Shown here one piece after another: positions 11,350-23,547 of a stretch of 64,000 nt of DNA. The translations under genes were made by a program, and so were the position numbers. Each line of letters starts with the position of its first letter. Position 1 is the stretch's first letter. Below the pieces are notes generated by a model. It was given only the letters and a program-made list of their open reading frames with translations, had not been told where the DNA came from and did not search any database. This DNA comes from Myrmaecium sp. VS I D KN 1 (taxonomy: Eukaryota; Ascomycota; Dothideomycetes; Valsariales; Valsariaceae): the NCBI GenBank assembly GCA_019775845.1, contig JADQAV010000001.1, positions 430,970 through 494,969 of the forward strand, read 5' to 3'.

Positions 11350-14300
11350 ATGGCGACCGCGACTGTTGACACGGCCTACCTCGCCGCGTCGTTGACGCTG
11401 CCGGAGTCGACGCTGGAGACGCTGCTCGTCGCGCCGACCGTGGAGCTCGTCATCACGCTTCTCCAGCAAGTCGAGGCGAAGGCGCGCGATTTCGACAACC
11501 TGAAAGCTGAGAAGCTCAGGGCCGACGTCGAACTGGAAACCGCAGTGCGAAACGGTGATGCCCGCAGCCGATCGCTCAAGGCATCGGTCGACAAAGGGCT
11601 TCAGGAGATAGAGGAGCTGCGGAAGAAATTACACGACGAAGGTAGGCATTCTTTCGCTGATCGTAGCTCGATGTAAAGTGTCTCACGTGGCATTGTCTTA
11701 GAAACGACGAACGCATCCCTGCGCAACGAACTACAAACCATACGGTCATCATCTTCTGACCACAGCGCGGAGATTCAGAGCCTCCAATCTCGAATCTCCT
11801 CGCTCGAGGCATCGAACCGGGAAACGCTCGCTCTGCTCGAAGCCAAGTCCACCGCTCACGACCGTCTCGCGGACGAGCTGTCTGCGCAGCAGCAGAAGAT
11901 CATCGCGCTTCGCCGGGAAATCTCCGAACTCGAAGAGAAGAACCAAAGCCTACAAAATGCTGCTTCTAGCACTAAGTTCAGGGAGCAGGCCCTGGAGCAA
12001 GAAATCGATCTACTAAAGAAGAGCAACGAATGGCACGAGACCGAACTTCAGACAAAGAGCGCAGAGTATCTGAAATTCCGCAAAGAGAAGGGCGCTAAGA
12101 TTGCTGAGCTACAGCGGATCAATGAAGATGCCACCCAGACGATTGAGTCTCTCAAGCGGACCGAATCCCATCTCCGGAATCGCGTTGAAGAGATGAACCA
12201 CAAGATCGAACAGTCCGCGCTCAAGGTTCAAGAGTTACAAGACGCTGCGGCCAAGTCGGAGGAAACTTTCCGGGTCCAGCTGGATAGCGTGCAACGTCTG
12301 GCAGATCTACAGAAACAGAGCGCGGACACCGCGCGAGCCCGTCTGCAGGAAGTCCAATCGGAATTAGACCAACTCAATGAGAGGGCCGCCGAGGAAGTCG
12401 GCCGACTTCAAGCTGAACTCGAGACAGAGCACTCCCAAAAGGAAGCAGCGGAGGAGCGATCTGCTCAACTCGAGGCTCAAATCGAACGGTTGGAGATGGA
12501 AGTCGCTGGCCGGGACGCGCGGTCTGGTCCGACGACACCAAGGAGAAGCATGAACGGAGCGGCACTTGCAACACCTGGCAATGTAGCATCGCCTCGAGTA
12601 TTCACGCCGGGCTCGTCTCGCCTCAAGAGCTCCGTCAACATGTCACAGCTGTTGTCGGAGCATACCGAGCTTAGGGCGCAGTTGGATGCGGAGAAGCGCC
12701 GTAACGCCAAGTTATCCTCTGCTTTCGATGATGTCCTACACGAATTGGAGAGCAAACAGCCCGAGTTGGAGGAGCTTCGCGCCGAACATGAGCAACTGAA
12801 GGAGGAAGTCCTGGGCATGTCTAACCTACTGGATGAAGCGACTAAGTCACGGGATAAGGCGAACAAAGATGCCAGGAAATGGGAAGGACAACTGAATGGC
12901 TCGCAACGTGAGAATGAGCTCCTCCGTCAACAGCTACGCGACCTCAGCGCTCAGGTCAGGGTTCTACTCACCGACATCCAGGCGCGCGATCAGGGCCTCG
13001 AGGCGCTGACCGAGCAACAACGCATCATGCTCGAGCGTGCCGCATCCGGGAAATCGACGGAAGAGATCCCCCCTGACATGTCTGAGGTTGCCAAATACAT
13101 CTCGCAGCACCTTGTGGTGTACAGAAACGTTGCTCAACTGCAAGAGCAGAACGCTAAGCACCTCCGCATCATACGGGAGCTTGGGGAAGAGAAGGAAGGG
13201 GAGGAGGCCCGCGCGAAACAGAAACAGCAAGAAGAGGATCGGGCAGAGTTGGCGCGGCTTCGGGAGAACTGCGCCCAACTGGAAGACGAGATTCAAATAC
13301 TCAAGGACCGCTCGAAGAGCTTTATCAAGGAGCGCGATATGTTCCGGAGGATGCTTTCTCATCGCGGTCCCTTCCCTCCCGGTTCTGAGATGGCATCTAT
13401 GTTTGCTCAGTCTGTTGACGGCAGAGTTTCCACCCCTCCGCCTGCGGGTTCGATGCAGGGCGTTGAGCAGTCACCGAACGGGCGGGAACTTGCCGACTAT
13501 GCTAAACTTATCAAGGAAATGCAGAGCCATATGGATGCCATTCGTCAAGAAGCAACGGAAGACCGGCAGGCTCTGAAGCAGCAAGTAGACCGGCTAGCGA
13601 AGGAAAAGAGCGAGATCCAAGCAGAAATAGCTCGCGCTAGCAGCCAACTTCAGCTTGCGCAGGAGCGATATGAGTTGCTCAAGTCCAACTTCGATCTACT
13701 CAAACAAGAGAACGGCGAATATCAGAAGCGGACCCAGACTCTGGCCGAAGTAGCTGCTAAGCAGGACCTGCGCACTCAGCAGGTTGCAGAGGAGCTAGTC
13801 GAAGCTAAAGCATTGGTTGACGGGCTACGCAACGAGGCAGCTGGTCTCAAGGCTGAGAAGGATCTCTGGAAGAAGGTCGAGACAAGACTCAGCGAAGACA
13901 ATCGTGCATTGTTAGACGAGCGGGCCAGACTCAATAAGATGATTACCGACTTGCAAAACTTGCAGAACGAACGGGAGCACTCCGATGCCGAAACTCGACG
14001 ACGATTACAAAATCGCGCGGACGCGCTTGAAGCGGAGTTAGCGACAGTCAAGCGTAAGCTCGATGAGGAGATGGAGGACAGCAAGAAGGCGATGCTTCGT
14101 CGTGAGTATGAGCAGGAGCAGAACAGGACCAGGATCGACGACCTGGTCAAGAGCGTCACGGCGACAAAGGAGGAGCTCGTTGCGGTGAAGACACAGCGCG
14201 ATCAACTTCAAGCACGTGTTGAAGAGATGAAGATCGAGCTACGCAACGCAGAAGAACGGGCTCAGGCTCTGCAGCCGCGTCCCACTGCCCGCTCTGACGA

Positions 14301-17300
14301 GGCCTCTACGACTGCGGACAGTGATGCATTGAACCGGGAACAAGAACTGGCCGTGGAGATCGCGGATCTCAAACGCGATCTGGAGTATGCTCGTGCTGAC
14401 TTGGAGTCCGCGAAGCAGACGACGGAGAAGTACCAGGCCATCGCGCAAGCTGCAGAAGAGGATCTGCAAAACTTCACTGAGACCAGCGATCAGTACCGCG
14501 AGGAGACCGACAAAGCTCTCGCTGAGAAGGATGCTAGGATTCGTGACTTGGAACAACGCGTGGAGGAGATCTCCGCGGAAATCTCGAACACCAACACTGA
14601 ACTCAACAACATTCGCAAAGAGCAGGAGGACAGCACCATCCGTTTCGAGGAGCAGAAGGCCATGCTGGAATCCGAGATTGCGCGCTTGAAAGATGACAAC
14701 GAGAGGTTCAAGGAAACTGCCAGACTCCACCAGGACGACCTGAAAGTGCAGGCTGAAATTGCTCAGCAGGCGCAGCAGAATTATGAGAACGAGCTCATCA
14801 AGCATGCTGAAGCCTCGCAGACATTGCAAAAAGTACGCGCTGAGTATAACGAACTGAAGCTGGAGGTTGCAGGTGCCAAAGCCGAAGCCGAAGCGAGCAG
14901 AACGATGTTGGCTCAAAATGAAGAAACCTGGGCAGAGACCAAGGAGCGTTATGAGCGGGAGCTTAACGAACTGAGGCTTCGGAGGGAAGACGTCCTTAAT
15001 CAAAACCGGATCCTCCATGAGCAGCTCGAGACGGTCACCTCGCAGATAGCCTCTCTCAAACAAGATCGTGCAACGACCGGGGAAGATAGCTCAGAAGCCT
15101 CACCTTCTGCTAAAGTGGAAAGTCTACAAGAGGTGATACGTTATCTGCGTCGCGAGAAAGAGATCGTAGACGTGCAGTATGAACTGGGTATCCAAGAGGC
15201 CAAACGCCTGAAGCAACAACTTGAGCAGACCCGGAGTCAGCTAGAGCAGACACGAGAGAAGCTCAACGAAGAGCGTCAGAACCAGGCCGACAAGGAGCAA
15301 AACGCCATGAGCCATAGCAAGCTGATGGAGACGCTGAACGAACTCAACCTCTATCGGGAAAGCAATGCGACGCTACGCAACGAAAACACGAAGTCTCAAG
15401 AACAACTTGCTCGCAAGGTTATGGAAGTGGAAGATCTCCGTGCCCAGATTGAGCCACTGCGGGCCCGCGTTTATGAGCTCGAGAATGACATCGAACTGAA
15501 GAATGGCGAGATCAAGTTGCTCCAAGAAGATCGGGACCGGTGGCAGCAACGGGCTCAGAACATACTGCAAAAGTATGATCGCATTGATCCGGAAGAACTA
15601 GAAGCTCTCAAGGGCAAGATCGAGGTGCTGCAAACCGAGCGCGACCAGCTGATTGCTGAGAAACAACCCTTGCAAGAACAAGTCAATTCCTTCGAGCAGA
15701 GAATACGTTCCGCCGTGGAAGAAGAGACGGCCAAGCTTACTCAAAACATCAATACTATTAAGGAGCAGGCTATCTCGAAGAACAGAAAGCAGAACTCGAT
15801 CATTGCCGAGAAGTCTGCCCAGATCGAGGCGCTTTCGAAGGAAAAGAACGAGCTATCCAGTCAACTCAACCAGATCCAAGCCGATTTGAAGCAGGTGGAG
15901 TCTACCCGGGATGAGCTCTTGTCACAACTTGGTACACGTGAAGCAGAACTCCAGGAGGCAAAGACGACAATCGAAAAGCTCACGCCCAAGGCCACACCAC
16001 AGGAAGACGCGACGATGCAAGACGATCATGAGCAAGGTGAGGTGGATGAACGCGGCACGAACGCCTTGGCTGAGGAGAACTCCACGCTCAAATCGCAGCT
16101 CGTCGCTGCTGAAGCACGTGCAAACGAAGAGTCGAGCAAGGCAGCAGCCTTACAATTACAAGTTGAGTCCTTGCAGGCGAGAGTCCAGGAGCTCGAGAGT
16201 CAAGTCGTAAGTTGATCCATCCATCATTGAAGTGCTTCTTCTGACTTTCACATAGGCTATCCTTCAGGACCAGCAGAACAACATGGCCAACTCGACTCAG
16301 CCTCAGAGTACTCCTGCCGACGCTGAGGCGATGGAAACACTCACCCAGGAACTTGCTGCAGCGCGGTCCGAAATCGAGAAACTGAGACAAGATGCTGCGA
16401 TCGCCGCAAGCGTAAGCAACAGCATCAACCCTGATGGCAATACTGTTCCGGAGACAAGCACCACCCAGCCTACCGTCGCGCAGGCTGAACTCGAGGCACG
16501 TTACGAAGAGAAGGTCAAGGAGGCTGAAGAGAGATTCAATAGACGTGCAGAGGCTATGAGGGCCCAGCTGTCCAAGAAGCTTGGCGAGAGCCGAGAAAGG
16601 CTCAAGCAAGAGAACCAGGTCGCCCTGGAAGAGATGCGAGCGCAGCATGAAGAAGCGACCCGGAAGCTCAAGGCGGAACATGAAGCGGAGATCCAACGTA
16701 TCAAGGCAGAGCATGAGCAAGAGCTGGAGCAAGTCCGCAAGGAGTCTCAACAGCGAAGTGCAGCAGCGACTTTATCTTCGAGTGATCCAACCAGCGTGAA
16801 GTCCGAACATCCTAAACTCGAGGGATGGGAGCCTAGCGATAGAGAAGTGATGGACTTCATCCAGAATAACACCACGGTGAAGTCGATTGTGGCTCGCAAC
16901 ATTAGCACGAAGCTCAACAAGGAGAAAGAAGAGCTCATAGCTAAGACTAAGGAGGAGCAAGAGAGGATCGCAGAGGAGAAGTTGGAAGAACTACGCAAGG
17001 CATCCGAGAAGCAGAAGCAAGCTGCAGTCGAGATGGAGAGCAAGCGCCAGAGCGTCAAGCTTAACCTTGCTGAGAACAAGTTCCGCAAAGAGAATGCCAA
17101 GCTTGAAGTCGTGAAGCGTGCAGCAGAGACTACGCCGCAGAGGCCAGTGGGAGAGGTGTGGGCAATTGCTAAAGACGCGAAGCCGGTCATTCCGACACCC
17201 GCCCCTTCCAATGCCCAACAGTCTCCCTCCGTCCAGGCTCCAAACCCCGTGCAGGCTCAAGGCGCTGCTGGATTTCAGCCACAACAGCAACCCGGAGACG

Positions 17301-18070
17301 CCAATCAAGTGGTACAGAACAAACAGCAGGAAGGGCCGCAGGGCTCCCAGCCCAGACAACCTCAGGGTGGTCCCGCCACTGCCAATACCGCATCTTCGGG
17401 GCAGTCCTCCATCAGTTCATTCGGTCGCCCGAGTGGGCTCCCTGCACCTCAACAGATCAATCCCTTCGCCAATGTCCAAAGCAATCTCCCTCGCCTAGGC
17501 AATAACCCCTTCGGTCAACAGCTCGGTCAGCAGCAAGCGCAACGTCCGATTTCACCTGCCAATGCTCTCCAACAAAACATTCCGCAGCCCTCTCAAGGAC
17601 CTGGAATCGCGCGTCCTCCGAACCAACAGCATACCGGAAACGCTCTTGGGGCGGGACGGGGTGCTATGTCTAATAACTCTCATATTCCAGCACCTGGTGT
17701 ACAAGGCATGGGACGTGCTGGACGCGGCGGTTTCCAACAGAACCAACCGAACATTGGCCAAGGCATGCAGCAAGGTCAAGGGCTACAGCAGCAGCGACAG
17801 CCTTTCCAGCAAAGCCAGTTGCCTCGCGGCAATGCAAACATCGCGCGCGGCGGAGGCCGGGGAGCCGGACGCGGCCGCGGTGGTAACCAGAATCAAAACT
17901 TCACCGCGGATGGTCCCAGAGCGCAGCAACCTCCTGCTAATGCACCTCCAAACGCCGCGGCAGGTGGAGGTGGTAACCAGCAGCAGAGCGGACAGAAACG
18001 CCAGCGTGATGATGATCAGAACGGCGGAGACGCGAAGAAGAAACGGAGTAGCGATGCTCAAGCGCAGTAG
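11350..18070 (+). CDS. Nuclear-pore basket protein, Mlp1/TPR family
   Basis: The predicted product is the giant coiled-coil filament of the nuclear basket, which acts in mRNA export quality control and chromatin tethering. Exons 11350-11641, 11702-16206 and 16256-18070 give 2203 residues; donors are GTAGGC and GTAAGT. Nearly all of residues 30 to about 1750 is heptad-rich coiled coil with Glu, Gln, Lys and Leu. Conserved TPR-family features include the region around KYISQHLVVYRNVAQLQEQN and LSHRGPFPPG. The tail (about 1900-2203) is Gln/Pro/Asn-rich, then Gly/Arg-rich (RGGGRGAGRGRGGN), ending in a basic KRQRDDD...KKKRSS stretch that resembles a nuclear localisation signal. Length and order match fungal Mlp1 orthologues. 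It is divergent from TFA2. Confidence 0.94.
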
Positions 18071-18982
18071 CACTTGCAATGATAATTACTCCAAGATATG
18101 TTTATCCTTGGAAGTCTGCGGAGAGTATAGGACGATTCGGCTCCGGATTGACGTGATTAGGAGATTCGGTCAAAGTTTGCTGTTTTAAATGTAATAGTTT
18201 ATTGTATTCTAGATATTAAGCATAGGGGGCATGGCTGGAGTTCGCTTTTGCATGAGGTTCTCGGGGTATACAGTAACATACGGGGTCGTGTACAAGTTTT
18301 TTTGTGACTGAGCTTTTTGACATTGATCATGATTTCTTACTACTATTATCAATCCTCGATGCTCTAGAATGGAGTGTACTTTGTGAGTCTGTTGTAACGC
18401 AAGGCTCGGACTAACCATGCCATTACGTTGCGGCGAGAATAATGAGTCTTCTCCCAAGGCCAGAATGTTCGGGAAAGGCACCATATAACAAAAGTACCTA
18501 GAGTTGCTTAGTTGACTATACTCGAGGGAAATCTTGCTAAAAGGGCCGTTATCAGGCTGTGAATGCTTTGATTAATCAGATGTCAAAGCACTGCTAGTCC
18601 GTACTCGCAGTGTCGTCCCTGAGAGGTGAGTGATCGATCTTGGTCGCCGCTCGCTGAAAGTTCGGATCTTGAGATCGTCTAATCTCGCCGGGTCTCGAAG
18701 CATCGCACCTTGAGGGCGTTTACTCAGCAGCATGTGGATCCTTCACCTACGTCAGTCGCAATCCAGAACCACCTTGCTCACCAAGCTAATCGATGTGGCC
18801 CTTGATCGTCTTCCGAGACCCTTCCCGAATGCAAGGCTATATAACAGCCGGGCCCCGTATACTGGTACTCTCTTAATCAACTGCACAGTCAGCTTTCCTC
18901 AGCCTGATCTTAATCAATCTCACTTTCGAACCGAGAATCCACACGACCAAACCTTGACAGCCTTCGATTCCACCTCTTCAAG
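18071..18982. other. 3' flank of Mlp1/TPR gene and sulfiredoxin promoter
   Basis: An AT-rich 3' flank (18180-18560) is followed by the promoter of the sulfiredoxin gene, with a TATA box at 18838-18844. An ATG-initiated 85-codon frame (18732-18989) overlaps the sulfiredoxin start in another frame; it starts upstream of the TATA box, so it is probably not transcribed as such. Confidence 0.5.
18838..18844 (+). promoter_or_regulatory. TATA box of the sulfiredoxin gene
   Basis: A perfect TATATAA lies 139 bp upstream of the sulfiredoxin ATG, one of the few consensus TATA boxes at a sensible distance from a gene in this window. TATA promoters are commonly linked to inducible stress genes, consistent with sulfiredoxin, but induction itself is inferred. 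Confidence 0.5.
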
Positions 18983-19363
18983 ATGTTGAACGGTTCTATT
19001 CAGTCGCAGCACATCGCGCCACAGCCGATCCCGCTGAAGTCCATCCTCCGTCCGATTCCTCCGGTGCTCGATAACCGCAAGATCGAATCGATGGTGCAAA
19101 CGCTGAAGCACGAAAACCCCGACTACATCCCCAGCCCCGCTCCGGAGAAGATCTCGCCGGGGCAGCTGCCGCCAGTGGACGTCCTACACTACCATTCGAA
19201 AAGCACGGGGCAGGACTATTACTTTGCCTTTGGCGGATGTCATCGCCTCCAAGCATACGACAAGGCTGGCGTTGAGATGGTGGATTGCAAGGTCCTGAAC
19301 GTGACGAAGCCCATGTTGAAGCTGTACTTGGGCAGCAGTGTGGATGCTATCGTCAAGGACTGA
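18983..19363 (+). CDS. SRX1: Sulfiredoxin
   Basis: The product is the ATP-dependent enzyme that reduces overoxidised (sulfinic) peroxiredoxins and so restores peroxide detoxification. The single exon encodes 126 residues, the usual length for fungal sulfiredoxin. The ParB/Srx fold is recognisable: IPLKSILRPIPPVLDN at the N-terminus, then PPVDVLHYHSKSTGQDYYFAFGGCHR. The catalytic Cys is residue 86 in the FGGCHR motif, and the C-terminal YLGSSVDAI helix is present. The start is preceded by AAG and the frame has no plausible upstream extension. Confidence 0.97.
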   Translation: MLNGSIQSQHIAPQPIPLKSILRPIPPVLDNRKIESMVQTLKHENPDYIPSPAPEKISPGQLPPVDVLHYHSKSTGQDYYFAFGGCHRLQAYDKAGVEMVDCKVLNVTKPMLKLYLGSSVDAIVKD

Positions 19364-19928
19364 TCCGACTATAATTGCGCGCCGCGGAAGGAAAACTGAA
19401 GGAGGAATAGCAGTTGGCCGGACCATCTTGCCTTCGTCGTTACTTTCTCGTGGCGCTGAGGGTCAGGCCGCGATCTTTGGATTTAGTGGGGAGGATTTGT
19501 CGAGTTGCTTTGTGGTCGTCGTTGGCCTTTTATATACCCCCATAGATATCGTAATTGCATCCTAATTGATCAATATAGAAAATGATGGTTGAACTCGTTA
19601 TCCGTTATCCAGTGCGTGCTGTAGTCCATGTTTCGGATGAGGCCCCTCTCTTCCCCGAGGCCACTGCCCCGCTTCCGTTTGCGCCCGCTCCATATGGCCC
19701 CGCATCAGGCATGTGCTGTGTCTACGGGCATCCATCGTCGTCGGTCAACACATCACTGTATGGCTCCTCACGCCCACCGCATACGTATCGACATTCCTTA
19801 CGCCTGACCGTTGCGCAGTCCGATCCGTCTACCTATCTCTACAGACGTATCCCACATCTCCGCCCTGGTCGCAGTCCAAACTCTGGTCATCTCCCTCCTC
19901 ATCTAGCTGCCCTGGGATCGCCTTCAAC
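19364..19928. other. Spacer between SRX1 and the WBP2-like gene
   Basis: This contains the 3' flank of sulfiredoxin and the promoter and C-rich leader of the next gene. The open frames 19582-19938 and 19713-20003 are C-rich leader sequence with no protein similarity that I can recognise. Confidence 0.5.
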
Positions 19929-21013
19929 ATGTCGATAAAGTACGTTCCACGCGCGCCGCACACCGGCAGTCTCCCCTGCGATACGATTATGGGACCAGGC
20001 TAACAAAACCCCCTAGCTGGGTCATGCTCTCTGACACGGAGGGTTTCACCCCCCTACCAGGCGAGCAAAGGATATACACCTCGCCTCCCCGCACTACTTT
20101 GACGATTCAAACCCGTCATAAGTACGGCGGCAAGGAGAACTTCACAATACAGTGTAATGGAGGCTGCGCGCATATCACTAACCGGCGGGTAAGTCCCATG
20201 ACTGCTGGGATCGCTTTCACCGGGCTAACCAGTGTCCAACAGATTGTCTACCTCCCCACCCATCCTTCACCCACTCTTGAGTCCTTCGCTGCACCGATCC
20301 TCAACCTTCAAGATACCCACGTCACTGCGCCTTTCTTTGGACCGAACGTCTGGACAGCACTTGTAATACCGGTGCCAGGCGGCGGCCTGCCTCTCATATA
20401 TCCCACGGGCACACAATCAACCTCCCTGCAACCCCTCCCTCTCGAAATCAAATTGACCTTCAAGGACGGCGGCGCCTTCGACTTCCATACACATTTTGAA
20501 CGCATCAAAGAGCGTCTTCAGCAAGCCGTGGAAGCGGCCCGAGAGGCTGGTAACCTTGTAGGTAGCGGCGGGGTTGATGGTGCTGGTAACGCTCATGGCG
20601 ATGCCTCGCTCGAGGGCGTGGATCTCACAACGGTGCACCTGGATGAGCTGCCGGCTTACGAGGAACAGGCTGGCGGCCTGCCAATCCTGCAGCCTGCCAG
20701 CTTAGAGGCGATCACAGGAGGGAGCGTTCCCTCAGCCACACATCTACGGTCAGGCTCCGATCTCAGCTCACGTGGAACAAGGGTGCCCGAACCAGGCACA
20801 GGTTCGGATCCGAACGTTCACCCGCCTCCAGATGGCGCCGACCCTGTGACGGTGACCCCTCCATACATGGCAGGATCTTTACAGCCAGAAGTCTTTGCAC
20901 CCCCGGTAGATCCTCCCCCCGGTTACGAGGAAGCCCAACGGGAGAGCGTAGTTGCAGCACTAGAGCGTAGATTTGGTGCGGGCGACGTTGACTACCAAAG
21001 AAATCAGGACTAA
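19929..21013 (+). CDS. WW-domain-binding protein 2-like protein (GRAM-type domain, PPxY motif)
   Basis: Exons 19929-19939, 20017-20188 and 20243-21013 give 317 residues. The first exon is only 11 nt (MSIN, with the last codon split), and splicing restores an N-terminus MSINWVMLSDTEGFTPLP. Residues 1 to about 160 form a GRAM/PH-like domain with the WBP2 hallmarks LYTSPP-type strand, YLP, SFAAPILNLQDTHVTAPFFGPNVW. The rest is disordered and Pro/Ser-rich and carries a PPGY motif at 286-289 and a related LPAY at 197-200. Family knowledge: PPxY motifs bind WW domains, notably those of Nedd4/Rsp5 ubiquitin ligases. An adaptor role at membranes is therefore inferred, not shown. Confidence 0.86.
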
Positions 21014-21397
21014 CACGGGGATCTCTCTGGAACGCCCCAGTGGCGCACGACAAGTCGATAGCATGGGTGGCGTTGGCGTTGTTATATCCTATGAGACCTC
21101 TCAAAGTCAGTTTGAATATACATGGCTGTTGCGAATTTAATGGGTATAATATAGGGTAGACGCTAGAGTACTATTTCGTATCGATCATGTTACATGCAGT
21201 AGAGCCTCCATTTCTTCTAGGGAAGAGGTAACCTACCTATGAAATTGTTGAGATCCATAATTTATTGTTTGGTACCCTGCGGACTTGCAGCCTTGACCTA
21301 CTTTGGTGCCTCAGGTACCGAGAAGCCCCTAAACTAACGCAAGGTACGCCCGACGCGTACCTGTCTGCCCTGTCGCCTCTACCTACTCGCGGTGAAG
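21014..21397. other. Spacer between WBP2-like gene and ERG27
   Basis: A short spacer with an AT-rich 3' flank. No gene seen. An open frame begins at 21265 and reads into ERG27, but splicing at 21466-21527 explains the real protein better. Confidence 0.5.
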
Positions 21398-22767
21398 ATG
21401 TCGAACAGCTCTTCTACTGGATCCGAGACCACGGACTTCTATGCCCTTGTGACCGGGTCAAACAGGTACAGTTCGAGGCAGTTCTCGCCCGCGCTCGCCT
21501 CACAATCACTAACTGCTATGTACCCAGTGGACTCGGGTACGCGATCTGCTGCCGTCTGATCGACCAATTCCTCCTTACACGCCCTCAATCCGAGAACCTC
21601 GTCCTTGTCATCACCACGCGCAGCAAAAGCAAAAGCGACGACACGCTCTCGCGGCTTCGCGCACACCTCCAGAAAGAATGCCGTAAAGCGGAAGCATCGC
21701 TGCCGGGCGTGCATGCGCTGCTGGAACGCCGCGTGCGCTTCCACCCGGAGCAGCTGGACCTGACGTCCATCTCGTCCGTCCAGGCGTGCGCGCAGAGACT
21801 GCTGCAGGCGATCCCGAAGCTCGATGCGATCTTCCTGAACGCGGGCATGGGCGCCTTTACGGGCGTGTCGTGGCCCACCGCCATCTGGACCGTCATCACG
21901 GACATGCCGCATTCGCTTACGTTCCCGACATTCAAGATCGCGGAAGCTGGGAGGGTCACAGAGCAAGGTTCGAAGGAGAATAAGGTGCGGAAAGTTGAGG
22001 GCGAGATGGACTCCAGTCAAGCGATTGGGGAGGTTTTCTGCGCCAATGTATTTGGCCATTATGTGCTGGTCCACAGTCTCAGTCCATTACTGAGGGCTGC
22101 TGGTGCGAGCGGCCGCATCATCTGGATGTCAAGCTTGGAGGCCTATGCCAGAACATTCTCGCTCGATGATCTCCAAGGCATCGGGACGAGTGTGCCTTAC
22201 GAGTCTTCGAAGCGTCTGACCGACATCTTGGCCCTGACGTACGATTCACCAGCCGTGAAACCGTGGTCGGATCGCTTTCTCGGTTCGAGCGAAGGGGATG
22301 CTTCGACTAGGCGGCCGAAGATGTATCTGGCCCACCCAGGCGTGTGCGCCTCGGCCATCTTTCCGCTCCCCTGGATCTTGCTGCTGTGCATGGAAGCGGC
22401 ATTCTACCTTGCCCGCTGGGTGGGAAGCCAATGGCATCCGGTTGACGTGTACAAGGGGGCAGTCGCGCCGGTGTGGCTGGCATTGACGTCCCAGGAAGAG
22501 CTCGATCATATCGAATCAGAGGAAGGCAAGGGTAAATGGGGGAGTGCGACGGATCGATGGGGAAGAGAACGGGTGGAGCGAACTGAGGTGGAGGGGTTCG
22601 GTTGGACGGGTCGCGTGGGGGAGCCTGTGAGGGAGAAAGGCAGATGGCGGCATGCCAAGCAGCTGACGGAACAGGACAGAGAGGATTTCGAGGAAACGGG
22701 GCGCAAGTGCTGGCAAGCCATGGAGGCATTGAGAGAGGAATGGACACGAAGGCTCGCTCGCGAGTGA
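21398..22767 (+). CDS. ERG27: 3-keto-steroid reductase (ergosterol C-4 demethylation complex)
   Basis: The product is the short-chain dehydrogenase that reduces the 3-keto group during removal of the C-4 methyls from sterols, at the ER with Erg25/26/28. Exons 21398-21465 and 21528-22767 give 435 residues. Splicing joins YALVTGSNS to GLGYAICC, which recreates the NADP-binding TGxxxGxG motif; unspliced reading through the intron destroys it, so this model is strongly favoured. NAGMG near residue 126, the catalytic YESSK (Tyr247, Lys251) and AHPGVCAS are present. A hydrophobic stretch LPWILLLCMEAAFYLARW near 305-325 fits membrane association. The C-terminus is rich in Trp, Arg and Glu, as in fungal Erg27. 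Confidence 0.95.
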
Positions 22768-23547
22768 ACTCGGTGATGCGTGCGTGCCCGACCACTTAAC
22801 CGCATCCCAGCGCTGCTTCTCACCATAATATATCGGACTACGTTCTTCATTTACTCGCCACCTCCTGAATGCACGTCCGTCCCTGAGCGAGCGCACCGCC
22901 GATCGGATAGATACACCAGAGGTGCTACCGAGCGTCGGGTACACAGCTCTATCATTGGTCTGTTCGGCCAGGAACTGTACCGCTTACTGCCCATGCTAAT
23001 TGGCGATAGGCCCAGAATCCTGGTCACCACCGGAAAACATTTGTCCTATCTGCACACTGGGCACATGATTTCGGGCTCGCATGCTGCAAGCCATTGATCA
23101 ATCTTCAACCTCCCTACATTGTTATATGTACAAGGGCTGGTCCCCTCCCATCCTCTTTCGCCCTCGGAAGTACACTGTTCAGTCACTCGATATTTCCACT
23201 CCTTTGAACATCGCGCCGATTGCGCTTGCCCGCTGCAGTGTCTTGTACCGGCACGCGCTTACCGCTTCAGCCTCTGCGAAAACATAACCTTCTTTTTATG
23301 CTCCTTTCCTTCTGAGATTCTGCTCCGCGGGTATGCACTGGAATGGATGAGAATCTCCCCGTCATACTGCCGAGGAGACTCACGGTGCGTCCGTATCGTC
23401 CGCTGCCCTAACCCCGTATGATCACGCGTTGCATCCTTTGTCTGCGTGTCGAGCTCTGGTAGCCATTGTTCTCGTTATTCTTTTCGTGGGTGCGCCTCAT
23501 TGTTCGGCTTTCGCGACTGCTTGCTTACAATATCCAGACTGATCGTC
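22768..23547. other. Spacer between ERG27 and the Cnn-motif gene
   Basis: 780 bp of mixed composition with T/C-rich promoter and leader sequence (23140-23530). Nothing recognisable as a gene, RNA or repeat. Confidence 0.5.

Noticed and set aside
18732-18989. 85-codon frame overlapping the sulfiredoxin start
   Set aside because: It starts upstream of the TATA box and shows no protein features; at most a noncoding coincidence.
21265-21527. N-terminal extension of ERG27 as a single exon
   Set aside because: It lacks the TGxxxGxG motif, which appears only when 21466-21527 is removed as an intron.
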